Source of the DNA: Amycolatopsis balhimycina FH 1894 | GTDB taxonomy: Bacteria > Actinomycetota > Actinomycetes > Mycobacteriales > Pseudonocardiaceae | DNA: 64,000 nt | Assembly: GCF_000384295.1 (NCBI RefSeq) | Contig: NZ_KB913037.1 | Location: 8,588,699 to 8,652,698, forward strand | Direction: 5' to 3' | Shown: positions 26,539-35,494 of the stretch, piece after piece | Numbering within the stretch: the first letter of the stretch is position 1 | How the letters are laid out: every line of letters starts with the position of its first letter | Notes under the pieces: generated by a model | Told to the model about the DNA's origin: nothing | Seen by the model: only the letters and a program-made list of their open reading frames with translations | Database searches by the model: none | Position numbers and translations under genes: made by a program

Positions 26539-27426
26539 TCAGCCGGCGTCGATGGCCCGCGCGGCTTCGATCAGCGCCACCAGTTCCGGGGTCAGCCGCC
26601 GGTCCGAGGGGGTCGCCAGGGAGGTCGGCATCCGTGGTGACGGGTCCGTCAGCGGCCGGAACACCACCCCCGGAACCGGCAGCAGCTTGGCGTGCGCCCG
26701 GTAGAACACCGTCCAGTGTGGACGGCCGAAGCCCAGCGTCCCCAGGGTGTCCTGCGCCGTCGTGAACTCCTTGCCCAGAACCGGTTCGAACCCCGCTTCC
26801 CGGCAGCAGGAGAGCACCAGGTCGAACAACGGCCGGTTCCGTTCCGGTGAGCTGATCCGCAGCGGCAACGGCGCCAGGGAAGCGAACGGAACCACGTCCG
26901 AAGCGGCCAGTGGGTGGGAATCCGGCAGCGCGACCCAGACCTCGTCCGTCCACAGAGGAGTGAAGTCGAGGCCGGAAGCGGGCCACGAACCGCGCACGAT
27001 GGTCGCGTCCAAGGAACCGTCGCGGACTCGTTGCAGCCGTTGGGGAGTCGGCGCGTGGACCAGCTCCAGCTGTGCCGAAGGTGCCAGCCGCGCGAAGGCT
27101 CCGAGCAAGAGGTCCAAGCGGTCGCCCAGACCCTCGCTCGTGCCCAAACGCACCAATGCCGCCGAGGCCCGGAACTCCGCCACCGAATCCGCCGCCCGGC
27201 CGGCCGCCGCCAGGACCGCCCGTGCGTGCGGCAGGAACCGCTGGCCGGCCTCCGTCAGAGACACGCTGCGTGTCGTCCGCCCGAACAGCGGGACATCCAG
27301 TTCCCGCTCCAGCCGCCGGACCTGCTGGCTCACCGCGGGCTGGACGATGTGCAGCCGCTCCGCGGCCCGCCCGAAGTGCAGCTCCTCGGCGACCGCCACG
27401 AAATACCTGAGCTGACGAAGCTCCAC
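26539..27426 (-). CDS. LysR-family transcriptional regulator
   Basis: This 295-residue protein has the LysR N-terminal helix-turn-helix (VELRQLRYFVAVAEELHFGR, then LHIVQPAVSQQVRRLERELD) and the periplasmic-binding-like effector domain. GTG 27426 is preferred because GGGGA precedes it and family members start at this point; an in-frame ATG lies 15 bases upstream. It is divergent from two alpha/beta hydrolase genes that it probably activates. The effector is unknown. Confidence 0.9.
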   Translation of the reverse strand: MELRQLRYFVAVAEELHFGRAAERLHIVQPAVSQQVRRLERELDVPLFGRTTRSVSLTEAGQRFLPHARAVLAAAGRAADSVAEFRASAALVRLGTSEGLGDRLDLLLGAFARLAPSAQLELVHAPTPQRLQRVRDGSLDATIVRGSWPASGLDFTPLWTDEVWVALPDSHPLAASDVVPFASLAPLPLRISSPERNRPLFDLVLSCCREAGFEPVLGKEFTTAQDTLGTLGFGRPHWTVFYRAHAKLLPVPGVVFRPLTDPSPRMPTSLATPSDRRLTPELVALIEAARAIDAG

Positions 27427-27437
27427 GGCGTCCCCAT

Positions 27438-27456
27438 TCATCAGTGTTCGTGATGA
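27438..27456. promoter_or_regulatory. Putative LysR-regulator site
   Basis: TCATCA-N7-TGATGA (27438-27443 with 27451-27456) is an inverted repeat in the 85-bp region between the LysR gene and the hydrolase pair. It has the dyad and spacing common for LysR binding sites. Confidence 0.5.
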
Positions 27457-27511
27457 GTGTAGGAGCGGACTGCTCATCGAAAAGCACGCGCCCGGGCGGT
27501 TGGCTCGTGCC

Positions 27512-28276
27512 ATGCCCTACTTGGACGTCAACGGAACCCGCCTCCACTACGAAGACGCCGGCACCGGCCCCGCCCTGCTGCTCCTGCACGGCTGGGGGAC
27601 CAGCGGCCGCGTCTGGTACTCGTGCCTGCCCGATCTCGTGCGCGACCACCGCGTCGTCACCCTCGACTGGCGCGGGTGCGGCCGCTCGGACCACCCGGCC
27701 GACGGCAACACCATCGACGGCGTCACGGCCGACCTCGTGAAGACGATCGAGGCGCTGAAGATCAAACCCACGGTCGTCGGGTCGAGCATCGGCGGCGTCT
27801 TCGCCACCGAGCTGGCCCTCGCCCGGCCGGACCTCGTCGACCACGTCGTCGTGGTCGACGGCCCGGGCTACTGGCCGAGCACCGGCATGCTCGACCAGAT
27901 TCATGACCTGCGTAAACAGCTCGCCGACGATCGGGCAGGCACGGTGGCGGGCTGGGCGCCGGGCTGGTTCGCCGCGGGCGCCGCGCGCGAACTCGTCGAC
28001 TGGACCGTCCGCCAGCTGCTCGACTCCGGCCCTTACATCGACGAGCTGTTCACCGAATGCACCACCTACGACCCGCGGCCCCGGCTCAAGGGCCTCGCCG
28101 TCCCGATCACCTACCTGCACGGCGAGCTGGACGCCCAGATCCCGCTCGAGGTACCGCGCGGCTGCGCGGCGGAGACCCCCGGCGCCCGCGTGCACGTGCT
28201 CGCCGGCTGCGGGCACGTCCCGCACCAGGAAAACCCGCGCGCGTTCACCGCCGCGCTCCGGACCATCGCCGCCTGA
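27512..28276 (+). CDS. Alpha/beta-fold hydrolase, first of a pair
   Basis: The 254-residue enzyme has the oxyanion motif LLLHGWGTSG, DWRGCGRSD, the nucleophile elbow GSSIGG (Ser about residue 93), and a C-terminal catalytic His in CGHVPHQENP. The acid is likely in YLHGELDAQIP. It resembles the haloperoxidase/epoxide-hydrolase-like group; the substrate is unknown. The ATG at 27512 is chosen over TTG 27500. An 11-base gap links it to a second hydrolase of the same fold, suggesting one transcript controlled by the divergent LysR gene. Confidence 0.88.
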   Translation: MPYLDVNGTRLHYEDAGTGPALLLLHGWGTSGRVWYSCLPDLVRDHRVVTLDWRGCGRSDHPADGNTIDGVTADLVKTIEALKIKPTVVGSSIGGVFATELALARPDLVDHVVVVDGPGYWPSTGMLDQIHDLRKQLADDRAGTVAGWAPGWFAAGAARELVDWTVRQLLDSGPYIDELFTECTTYDPRPRLKGLAVPITYLHGELDAQIPLEVPRGCAAETPGARVHVLAGCGHVPHQENPRAFTAALRTIAA

Positions 28277-28287
28277 AGGGAACGACC

Positions 28288-29064
28288 ATGCCCAAAGTGA
28301 CGCTCGGAGACACCGTCGTCCACTACGACCGGACCGGCGACGGCCCGGCGCTGCTCCTGCTGCACGGCACCGCCGCGTCCCGCGAACAGTGGGAACCGCT
28401 GACCACGCAGGCGAGCGGCTTCACCGTCCTGGCTCCCGACTTCCCCGGCTCCGGCCTGACCACCGACGACGGCGGCCCGATCACCGTCGAAGCCCTCGCC
28501 GCCCAGGCCGAAGCCGTGCTGGACCACTCCGGGGCCGGCCCCGCCCACGTCGTCGGGCACTCGCTCGGCGCGGTGGTCGCGGCCCAGCTGGCCGGCACCC
28601 ACCCGGACCGGGTGCGCTCGGCAGTGCTGCACGCCGCCTGGCCGGTCACCGACGTCCGGCAGGACGCCGAGTTCCGCTACTGGCTGGACCTGCTCGAAAC
28701 CGGCACCTTCGCCCGCATGCTCCCGCTGATGGCCTTCGGCCCGCGCTACTGGGAGCAGACCACGGCGGAGGGCAACGAGCAGCTGGTCAAGACGCTGGAA
28801 ACGGTGATCCAGCCCGGCGCGGACCGGCAGATCGAGGCCGACCGCGCCGTCGACCTGCGGCCGGTGCTCGGGCGGATCACCGCGCCGGTGCTGGTGCTCG
28901 GCAGCGCGCACGACCGGCTCGTCACGGCGGACCAGCAGCGTGAGCTGGTCGCCGCGATCCCGGACGCGCGCGCCGCCGAAATCGACGCGGGGCACGGTGC
29001 TCCGGCCGAGCTGCCGGACGAGTTCGCCCGGCTCGTGCTGGACTTCGTCAGCGCAATGCCTTGA
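28288..29064 (+). CDS. Alpha/beta-fold hydrolase, second of a pair
   Basis: The 258-residue protein has LLLHGTAASREQW, a GHSLGAVVA nucleophile elbow (Ser about residue 90), a catalytic Asp candidate in GSAHDRLV and a His in DAGHGAPAEL. It shares the fold with the preceding gene but is not a recent copy: the cores differ except at motif positions. It starts at ATG 28288 with AAGGGA upstream. Its last 17 bp overlap the convergent SGNH hydrolase gene. Confidence 0.88.
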   Translation: MPKVTLGDTVVHYDRTGDGPALLLLHGTAASREQWEPLTTQASGFTVLAPDFPGSGLTTDDGGPITVEALAAQAEAVLDHSGAGPAHVVGHSLGAVVAAQLAGTHPDRVRSAVLHAAWPVTDVRQDAEFRYWLDLLETGTFARMLPLMAFGPRYWEQTTAEGNEQLVKTLETVIQPGADRQIEADRAVDLRPVLGRITAPVLVLGSAHDRLVTADQQRELVAAIPDARAAEIDAGHGAPAELPDEFARLVLDFVSAMP

Positions 29065-29917
29065 GCACCACCGCCGCCACGCCGGCCATTCCCGCCTTCA
29101 CCGGGTGGTACGCGGCCGCCGCGAACACGTCCTGGTCCTTGCCGTTGATCCACGCCGAGCCGCCGCGGGCGCACGCGTCGTGGCCGCGGGAGGGGCCGTA
29201 CGTGTCCACGAACTCAGCGTCGCCGTTCGCCGCGGCATCTTCGAGGGCCTGGTTCAGGTCGCGCTCGACCTGGTTCAGCCAGGCGTAGTCGCCGTCGGCG
29301 AACGGCAGGACGTCCGGGCAGTAGCCGTTCTCCGGTGCGATTCGCGGGTAGCCGACGACGAGCACCCGCGCGCCCGGTGAGCGCTGGCGGATGGCGCCCA
29401 GCGCCGCGTCGATCCGCGGCCGGATGGTGCCGATGACCGTCTTCACCGTGTCGACGCCGTTGGTCGCGAAGTGCTCTTCGCAGGGGTTGCCCGTGGGGTC
29501 GCTCGGCCGCAGCCCCGGGCACGTCGTGACCAGCCGGTCGAAGAGGTCGAAGTCGTTGCCGCCGATGCCGACGGTGACCAGGTCGGTGTCGAGGCGCAGG
29601 GCGTCCAGCTGCGGGGCGTTCGTGCCGTTCAAGGGCACCTGCTGGGGGCGGGCCAGGTCGGTCGTGTCGGCGCCGGCGCAGCTGACGTCGGTGAACGCGC
29701 CGACGTGCAGCGCCGCCGCCACGACCGACGGGTAGTTCGCCGTCGAGCGCCCGCAGCCGAGCGGGTCGAGCCGCTGGGCCGGGATGAACGGCCCGGAGGT
29801 GTACGAGTCGCCGAGGGCGACGTAGTGGTGGAACCCCGCCGTCGCCGACGCGGTGGCCGCGGTGGTCAGGAGGATGGCTGCCGAGGAGACGGCGACGAGC
29901 AGCCGGGTGATGCGCAT
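29048..29917 (-). CDS. Secreted SGNH/GDSL lipase-esterase
   Basis: This 289-residue exported enzyme has a Sec signal peptide (MRITRLLVAVSSAAILLTTA, cleavage after ATASA). The SGNH blocks are present in order: block I ALGDSYTSG with the nucleophile serine, block III GIGGNDFDLF, and block V DVFAAAAYHPVKAG with the catalytic His. Cysteines in pairs (LGCGRS, VSCAGADT, TTCPGL, NPCEEHF, NGYCPD, HDACARG) suggest disulfides, as in Streptomyces secreted SGNH lipases. It probably hydrolyses lipid or acyl esters outside the cell. Confidence 0.93.
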   Translation of the reverse strand: MRITRLLVAVSSAAILLTTAATASATAGFHHYVALGDSYTSGPFIPAQRLDPLGCGRSTANYPSVVAAALHVGAFTDVSCAGADTTDLARPQQVPLNGTNAPQLDALRLDTDLVTVGIGGNDFDLFDRLVTTCPGLRPSDPTGNPCEEHFATNGVDTVKTVIGTIRPRIDAALGAIRQRSPGARVLVVGYPRIAPENGYCPDVLPFADGDYAWLNQVERDLNQALEDAAANGDAEFVDTYGPSRGHDACARGGSAWINGKDQDVFAAAAYHPVKAGMAGVAAVVLKALR

Positions 29918-29987
29918 GAAGACCCCGTTCTGTTCCGGTTACGCTGCCTCCACATCTAGCGAGCGCCGGACAGTGGCGGGACGGACT

Positions 29988-30623
29988 TCACCCGCCAGTC
30001 GGGTCACCGTCACCTTGCTCACGGTAAGTGATCAACGTCCGCCAGAACAGCAACGGCCGGACCGTGCTCCCGGGCAGCAGCCGGGCCGCCTCACGGCGCA
30101 CCTCGGCCAGCGTCGGGAAGTCGTCGGCGACCGGCGCCTTCGGACCCGGTTCGGGACCGCCGTTCAGCCGCTCGCCCGCGTAGACGACCAGCCGCGCGAG
30201 CGCGTTGACCGGGACCGCCGCGACGGCCCGCGCCCAGTCCGCGGGCGTGCTGGGTCTCGCCAGGCCGAGCACCACGAGCACGCCGCCCGGCACCAGCGCG
30301 CGGCGCAGCTTGGTGACCGTCTCGAACGGCATGTGGTGCAGGGACGCCAGGCACGAGACGTAGTCGTAGTGCCGCTCGGGCAGGGCGTCGGTGGTGACGT
30401 CGGCCCGCCGGTAGACGATCTCGCCGGGGCCCGGCGACCCCAGCCCCGCCGCCGCCTCGACCATCGCCGCCGAGACGTCGACCGCCTCCACCGCCATGCC
30501 GGTCGCGGCCAGCCGCCGGGCGAACCGGCCGGTGCCGCACCCGACGTCCAGCGCGATCCCCGGTCCCGGCGGCAGCAGATCCAGCAGGAGCGGGTGGTAG
30601 TGGTCGTTGTGGTTGAACGGCAT
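29988..30623 (-). CDS. Class I SAM-dependent methyltransferase
   Basis: The 211-residue protein has the SAM-binding motif I ALDVGCGTGRFARRL, an acidic ribose-binding residue in VEAVDVS, and motif IV-like DYVSCLASLHHMP. This is the Methyltransf_11/25 type, with an unknown small-molecule acceptor. The ATG at 30623 (MPFNHNDHYHPL) is chosen; a longer frame continues to 30965 but runs across the folC start region. It is divergent from folC with 71 bp between them. Confidence 0.88.
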   Translation of the reverse strand: MPFNHNDHYHPLLLDLLPPGPGIALDVGCGTGRFARRLAATGMAVEAVDVSAAMVEAAAGLGSPGPGEIVYRRADVTTDALPERHYDYVSCLASLHHMPFETVTKLRRALVPGGVLVVLGLARPSTPADWARAVAAVPVNALARLVVYAGERLNGGPEPGPKAPVADDFPTLAEVRREAARLLPGSTVRPLLFWRTLITYREQGDGDPTGG

Positions 30624-30694
30624 GCGTCGAGAGTGCCACCGGTGGCGCACGTAGACTCGTCTGGTCAGGTGAATCCCGGTCCGGAGGAGAGTCA

Positions 30695-32350
30695 GTGCCG
30701 CAGGATGAGACAGGTCGCAGGCCGGACCTGTCGGATCTGGACAGCTTCGCGGGCGTCGACGAGCTGGAGTCGTCGGGCTACGAGGAGTCCGACGACCACG
30801 ACCCGGAACTGGACGCCCGCGACACCGCGTTCGAGGCGGGCGGCGGCGCGCGCGGCGGGATCGGCGGCGTCGGCCAGCTGGGCGACAACCTCGCCACCGG
30901 CCCGGTGCCCGACCTGGCCGTGCCCGAGGAGACCGAGCTGCACGAGCTCGACGACCAGGGCGCACCCGAGGTCTACGGCAGCCCGGACGGCCCCGAGGCG
31001 CGGCGCGAGCTGATGGCCGTCGAGGCCGAGCTGAACCAGCGCTGGCCGGAGACGAAGATCGAGCCGTCGCTCACCCGCATCTCCGCGCTGACGCAGCTGC
31101 TGGGCGAGCCGAACCGCGGCTACCCGGTGCTGCACGTCGCCGGCACGAACGGCAAGGGCTCGACGGCCCGGATGATCGACGCGCTGCTGACCCGGATGGG
31201 CCTGCGCGTCGGCCGCTACACCAGCCCGCACCTGCAGCTGGTCACCGAGCGGATCGCACTCGACGGACGGCCGATCTCCGCCGCGCGCTACGCCGAACTG
31301 TGGCAGGACATCGCGCCGTACGTGTCCATGGTGGACGGTGCGGCCGCGGACGGCGTCGCGATGAGCAAGTTCGAAATCCTCACCGGCATGGCGTTCGCCG
31401 CGTTCGCCGACGCGCCGGTGGAAGCCGCCGTGCTCGAAGCGGGACTCGGCGGCGCCTGGGACGCCACGAACGTCGCGGACGCCGACGTCGCCGTCATCAC
31501 CCCGATCGGCCTCGATCACGTCGAGTACCTCGGCCCGGACATCCTCGGCGCGGCGCGCGAAAAGGCGGGCATCATCAAGCCCGGCTCGGTCGCGGTCATC
31601 GGCGAGCAGGACCCCGAGGTGCTGAAGGTGCTGCTGGAGCGCACCGTCGAGGTCGACGCCGCGGTCGCGCGCGCCGGCAGCGAGTTCGGTGTGCTCGAGA
31701 AGGAGATCGCCGTCGGCGGGCAGCTGCTGAAGCTGCAGGGCCTCGGCGGCGTGTACGACGAGATCTTCCTGCCGCTGCACGGCGCCCACCAGGCCGCGAA
31801 CGCCGCGCTCGCGCTGGCCGCGGTCGAGGCGTTCTTCGGCGCGGGCAAGGACAGGCAGCTGGTCGTCGAGGCCGTGCGCGAGGCGTTCGCCGAAGTCGAG
31901 ACGCCAGGACGGCTGGAGCGCGTCCGCTCGGCGCCCACCGTGCTGCTCGACGCGGCGCACAACCCGCACGGCGCCCGCGCGCTCGCGACGACCGTGGCCG
32001 AGGAGTTCGCCTTCCGCCGCCTGGTCGCGGTGGTCGGCGTGATGGCCGAGAAGGACGCCCACGGCATCCTCGAGGCGCTGGAGCCGGTCGTCTCCGACAT
32101 CGTCGTGACGCGGAACTCCTCGCCCCGCTCGATGCCGCTGGAAGAGCTGAACCAGCTGGCGATCTCGGTGTTCGGCGAGGACCGCGTGGTCGCCGAGACG
32201 GACCTGGAGACGGCGATCGAGACCGCGATCGCGCTGGTGGAGACCAGCGACGACCCCGAAGAACCCCTGGCGGGCGGTGGCGTGCTGGTCACCGGGTCGG
32301 TGGTCACCGTGGGCGAGGCGCGCACGCTGTTCGGGAAGGAGCCGGCGTGA
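30695..32350 (+). CDS. folC: Bifunctional dihydrofolate synthase/folylpolyglutamate synthase
   Basis: The 551-residue ATP-dependent Mur-ligase-fold enzyme adds glutamate to dihydropteroate and to reduced folates. Key motifs are the P-loop HVAGTNGKGSTARM, YTSPHLQLVTERI, the lid EAGLGGAWDATNV and LLDAAHNPHGARAL. The first ~100 residues are an acidic, Gly-rich extension not found in short FolC proteins but common in this lineage. The GTG start at 30695 has GGAGGAG. It overlaps the DUF4233 gene by four bases. Confidence 0.96.
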   Translation: MPQDETGRRPDLSDLDSFAGVDELESSGYEESDDHDPELDARDTAFEAGGGARGGIGGVGQLGDNLATGPVPDLAVPEETELHELDDQGAPEVYGSPDGPEARRELMAVEAELNQRWPETKIEPSLTRISALTQLLGEPNRGYPVLHVAGTNGKGSTARMIDALLTRMGLRVGRYTSPHLQLVTERIALDGRPISAARYAELWQDIAPYVSMVDGAAADGVAMSKFEILTGMAFAAFADAPVEAAVLEAGLGGAWDATNVADADVAVITPIGLDHVEYLGPDILGAAREKAGIIKPGSVAVIGEQDPEVLKVLLERTVEVDAAVARAGSEFGVLEKEIAVGGQLLKLQGLGGVYDEIFLPLHGAHQAANAALALAAVEAFFGAGKDRQLVVEAVREAFAEVETPGRLERVRSAPTVLLDAAHNPHGARALATTVAEEFAFRRLVAVVGVMAEKDAHGILEALEPVVSDIVVTRNSSPRSMPLEELNQLAISVFGEDRVVAETDLETAIETAIALVETSDDPEEPLAGGGVLVTGSVVTVGEARTLFGKEPA

Positions 32351-32739
32351 CCGCTCAGGACGCACCCAAGCCGAAGGACCCGATGAAGGGCTTCCGCGGC
32401 GTGATGTCGGGGACGCTGATCATGGAGGCGATCACGGTCGCCCTGGCGCTCCCGGTGGTCGACAAACTTGGCGGCGGGATCTCCACGGGCACCGGCTGGA
32501 CGGTCATCGCCGTGGCCGTCGTGCTGCTGCTGACCTGCGGGTTCGTCAAGCGGACGTGGGCGGTGCCGCTCATCCTCGCGCTCCAGGCGGTGCTGATCGC
32601 GCTGGTGTTCTGGCTGCCTGCGATCGCCGTGCTCGGCGCGATCTTCCTGGCGGTCTGGCTGTGGCTGCTCTGGCTGCGCCGCGACGTCGCCCGCCGCATG
32701 GCGGCCGGAACGCTGGCGAGCCAGCAACCCCAGCCGTGA
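32347..32739 (+). CDS. DUF4233 membrane protein coupled to folC
   Basis: The 130-residue protein starts at GTG 32347, inside the folC stop (GTGA overlap). It has four hydrophobic segments (GTLIMEAITVALALPVV, GWTVIAVAVVLLLTCGF, AVPLILALQAVLIALVF, AVLGAIFLAVWLWLLWL) and a short basic tail. The family is almost always found directly after folC in actinobacteria. Function is unknown; translational coupling suggests equal production with FolC. Confidence 0.92.
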   Translation: MTAQDAPKPKDPMKGFRGVMSGTLIMEAITVALALPVVDKLGGGISTGTGWTVIAVAVVLLLTCGFVKRTWAVPLILALQAVLIALVFWLPAIAVLGAIFLAVWLWLLWLRRDVARRMAAGTLASQQPQP

Positions 32740-33012
32740 CTCACGGGTGCGGCGCCGCTTGGCAGGCCCGCACCTCGGTGGTGAGCGCGTCGAGCGCGTG
32801 AAGGCGCTGGAGACGGGGTGTCGAAGCCGTACACCAGGGGCCAGGCGGAACAGGACTGCCGCGTCGAGCCGGTGCACCGCGGGCCTTCAGATACCGCCGT
32901 CGCCGACGTGAGCCGAGCCTGGACGCCGCCTCACCGAAACCTTCGAAGAGCTGCGCGCCCTCTCGGCGGAGGCGGGCACCGGGTCCTGATGCCCGCCTCC
33001 GTGCGGGAAACG
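32740..33012. other. Gene-poor gap between DUF4233 and acylase genes
   Basis: These 273 bp hold no convincing gene. Leftward open stretches shift frame and lack starts, and might be the remains of a gene. The only clear feature is the hairpin near the right end. Confidence 0.5.
32967..33001. terminator. Hairpin between convergent genes
   Basis: A perfect 12-bp stem CGGAGGCGGGCA / TGCCCGCCTCCG (32967-32978 with 32990-33001) and an 11-base loop lie 11 bases from the end of the acylase gene. It can serve both converging transcripts. Confidence 0.65.
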
Positions 33013-35370
33013 TCAGTGCAGCACGACGGTCCGCAGCGCGGGTGAGCGCAGGATGTCGGCCTCGCAGAAGCGTTCCTTCACCCACTCACCGCCGCTGTAG
33101 AGCTTCGTCTGGTCGCTGAAGTACGGCGACTTCGGGTTGGCCGACTGCGAATACGTCAGCAACGTCGACGAGTCCGGGCACGCGCGCCCGCTGAACCCGA
33201 CCACCTGGAGGTAGCTGGAGCCGTGCGCGACCTCGGTGTTCCCGTGCGCCGGGTCCCACTGCGGCGTCATCACGTTCAGCACGCCGAGGAAGCCCTGGGC
33301 ACCGTGGATGGGGATGCGCTCGCCGTTGCGGGTGACGGACTGGCCGTCGCGCAGCGGTGCGTCGGGCGAGAGTCCCGCCGCGCGCAGCTCCGCCAAAGCG
33401 TCGCCGAACGCCTTCTGGAGGCCCGCGTCGCCGACGTTGAGCGTGTTCGGCGTGGTGAGCGGCGCCTTCGGGTCGAACGGCACGGTGAACCGGGAAACCC
33501 CGCCGAGCCGGATGGCGAACCGTTGGAACAGCAGCGAACCGCGGCTGTCGAGGGAATACGTGTGGTCCCAGTTCGCCAGCGCGGCGCACCCCGGACCGAC
33601 TGGCACCGGGCCGGCCGACGACGGTGCCAGCCCGTCCGGGAACGACGCGCACAGCTTCGCCAGATCCGCCGCCGCCAGGTCGGCGAACAGGCTGTGGTCG
33701 GCGAAGAGCATCTGCTTCATCGAGTCCGTGGTGAACCCGCCCCGCTCGGCGGTGAGCAGCGCTTCCCGGGTCCGCGGATTGCGCTCGGTGGCCTGGTCGC
33801 CGACGATGTGCGGATACCCCGTGATCGGCGCCTTCGCGTTCGCCAGCCAGGCGCTGTCGTTCGTGTTCAGCTCGTAGTCACGGCGCTGCTGCTGCGGCAG
33901 CCTCGACGGCGCGAAGATCCCCGGCTCGACCGCGCCCGGGTCGGAACCCCATTGGCAGGACGACTTCGCACCGTCCAAAATGGCCAGTGCGTCGCCGGGG
34001 AACGTCTGCTGGCCCAAGGGAGTGCTGCACCTCGCCGCCAGCTCGTCGGTGACGTGCGGGACGACCTGGATGTCGGCGTAGAGCGCGTTGCCCGCCCGGT
34101 CGGTCGCGATGGTGTTGACCCACGGCACGCCCTGCGTACGGCTGAGCGTGCCGACGATGTCGGCCGTGCTGCGGGCCTGGTCGAGCTCGATCCACGTGTT
34201 CAGCCCGCGCAGGTTGGTCGCGTTGGCGTCGCGCAGCGCGTACGCCGACTTCGCCGTCCACGGCACCGGGAAGCCGCCGACGTCGTTCAGCACCGGCCCG
34301 TACCGCGTCGCCCAGAAGGTCTGGCGGACCGGCTTCAGCGAGCCGTCGGCTTGGCGTACCTGGACCGTCACGTCGCGGGAGGTCATCTTCTCGGCCTTGC
34401 CGTCGACGAGGTACGTCGTCGGGTCGCCGGGCGTCAGCGGGACCTCGAACAGGCCGAACGTGACCGGTGTGGACACCGTGTGCGTCCAGGCCGCGTCCGC
34501 GGTGTGCCCGATCATCACGAACGGCATGCCGAGCAGGCTCGCCCCGGCCACGTCGACCCGGCCGGGAATGGTCAGCTGGCTCTGCCAGAACCGCCGTCCG
34601 TCGTGCCACGGGTAGTGCGGGTTGCCGAGCAGCACACTGCCCTTGCCCGCCGCGGTCCCGTCGCTGCCGATGGCGATGCCGTTGCTGCCGAGGCCGCCTT
34701 TGCCGAGCCCGTCGCGCAGGCTCGCGGACAGCTGAGCGGCCGTCCCCGGGCTCGCGGCCGCCGTGCCGGACGGGGGCGTCGCGAACAGTCCTTCGGTGAC
34801 GAAGCCCAGGCCACCGGTGACGGCGATGGAGTAGAAGTGCCGGTAGAAGTCCTGTTCGGTGATCGGCCGGACCCAGTCCGCGCCGCGGCAGGCCGGATCG
34901 GTGATCCCGGACCGGCCGGTGCGGGCCAGGAAGGCGTTGAACCCCTTCACGTAGCCCGAAACGATCTGCCGGACCTCGGGCCGCGGCCCCTGCGGCGCCG
35001 GTTGCGCGACCAGCCGGTCGGCCACGCCGGAGTCGTTGATCTGCTGGAAGAACAGGTCGCTGTGCAGGTTGTTCTTCGCCTCGGACAACGACGGGTAGCC
35101 CTCGCCGTCCGGGCCGAAGTACCGCGACCGCTGCGCGCTCACCGTGACGTAGATCTTCGCGAGTTCGCAGACGTTGTCGGTCGCCGCCGCGTAGCCGTAC
35201 CCGTAGCCGAGGCCGCCGAAGTCCTTGGCGACGATGTGCGGGATGCCGTGTTCGGTGTAGCGGACAACGGCTTTCGCGCCGTCTTCGCCCGCCGAAGCCA
35301 CCCCGGTGCCGAGCGTGGTCAACGACAGCACCGCCGCGGCAACGGCCAAGCCTTTCCTGAAGTGCGTCAT
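33013..35370 (-). CDS. Secreted penicillin-acylase-family (Ntn) amidohydrolase
   Basis: This 785-residue exported precursor has a Sec signal (KGLAVAAAVLSLTTLGTGVASA). It is expected to cleave itself before Ser229 in GLGSNGIAIGSDG, giving an alpha chain (about 30-228) and a beta chain whose N-terminal serine is the nucleophile. The beta-chain start SNGIAIG with LLGNPHYPW resembles aculeacin A acylase and acyl-homoserine-lactone acylases such as PvdQ more than penicillin G acylase. WDHTYSLDSRGSLLFQRF and the C-terminal HGSSYLQVV are further family landmarks. Likely chemistry is removal of a fatty acyl chain from an amide; the natural substrate is unknown. Confidence 0.92.
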   Translation of the reverse strand: MTHFRKGLAVAAAVLSLTTLGTGVASAGEDGAKAVVRYTEHGIPHIVAKDFGGLGYGYGYAAATDNVCELAKIYVTVSAQRSRYFGPDGEGYPSLSEAKNNLHSDLFFQQINDSGVADRLVAQPAPQGPRPEVRQIVSGYVKGFNAFLARTGRSGITDPACRGADWVRPITEQDFYRHFYSIAVTGGLGFVTEGLFATPPSGTAAASPGTAAQLSASLRDGLGKGGLGSNGIAIGSDGTAAGKGSVLLGNPHYPWHDGRRFWQSQLTIPGRVDVAGASLLGMPFVMIGHTADAAWTHTVSTPVTFGLFEVPLTPGDPTTYLVDGKAEKMTSRDVTVQVRQADGSLKPVRQTFWATRYGPVLNDVGGFPVPWTAKSAYALRDANATNLRGLNTWIELDQARSTADIVGTLSRTQGVPWVNTIATDRAGNALYADIQVVPHVTDELAARCSTPLGQQTFPGDALAILDGAKSSCQWGSDPGAVEPGIFAPSRLPQQQRRDYELNTNDSAWLANAKAPITGYPHIVGDQATERNPRTREALLTAERGGFTTDSMKQMLFADHSLFADLAAADLAKLCASFPDGLAPSSAGPVPVGPGCAALANWDHTYSLDSRGSLLFQRFAIRLGGVSRFTVPFDPKAPLTTPNTLNVGDAGLQKAFGDALAELRAAGLSPDAPLRDGQSVTRNGERIPIHGAQGFLGVLNVMTPQWDPAHGNTEVAHGSSYLQVVGFSGRACPDSSTLLTYSQSANPKSPYFSDQTKLYSGGEWVKERFCEADILRSPALRTVVLH

Positions 35371-35494
35371 TCGTACCCCCTTGTCGTGATCGCCACGCTA
35401 CCGACGGCGATAACTCCCGGGTATGGGGGAAAACCCCAGTATTCGTTCACCCGCGCGCAAACCGGCGTTGGCCGCGGCGGGATAGAAACCGCGC

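Noticed and set aside
32741..33012. Leftward small gene in the gap after DUF4233
   Set aside because: Continuity needs several frameshifts, the open frame overlaps the end of the acylase gene, and no motif is recognisable; listed only as a gap.
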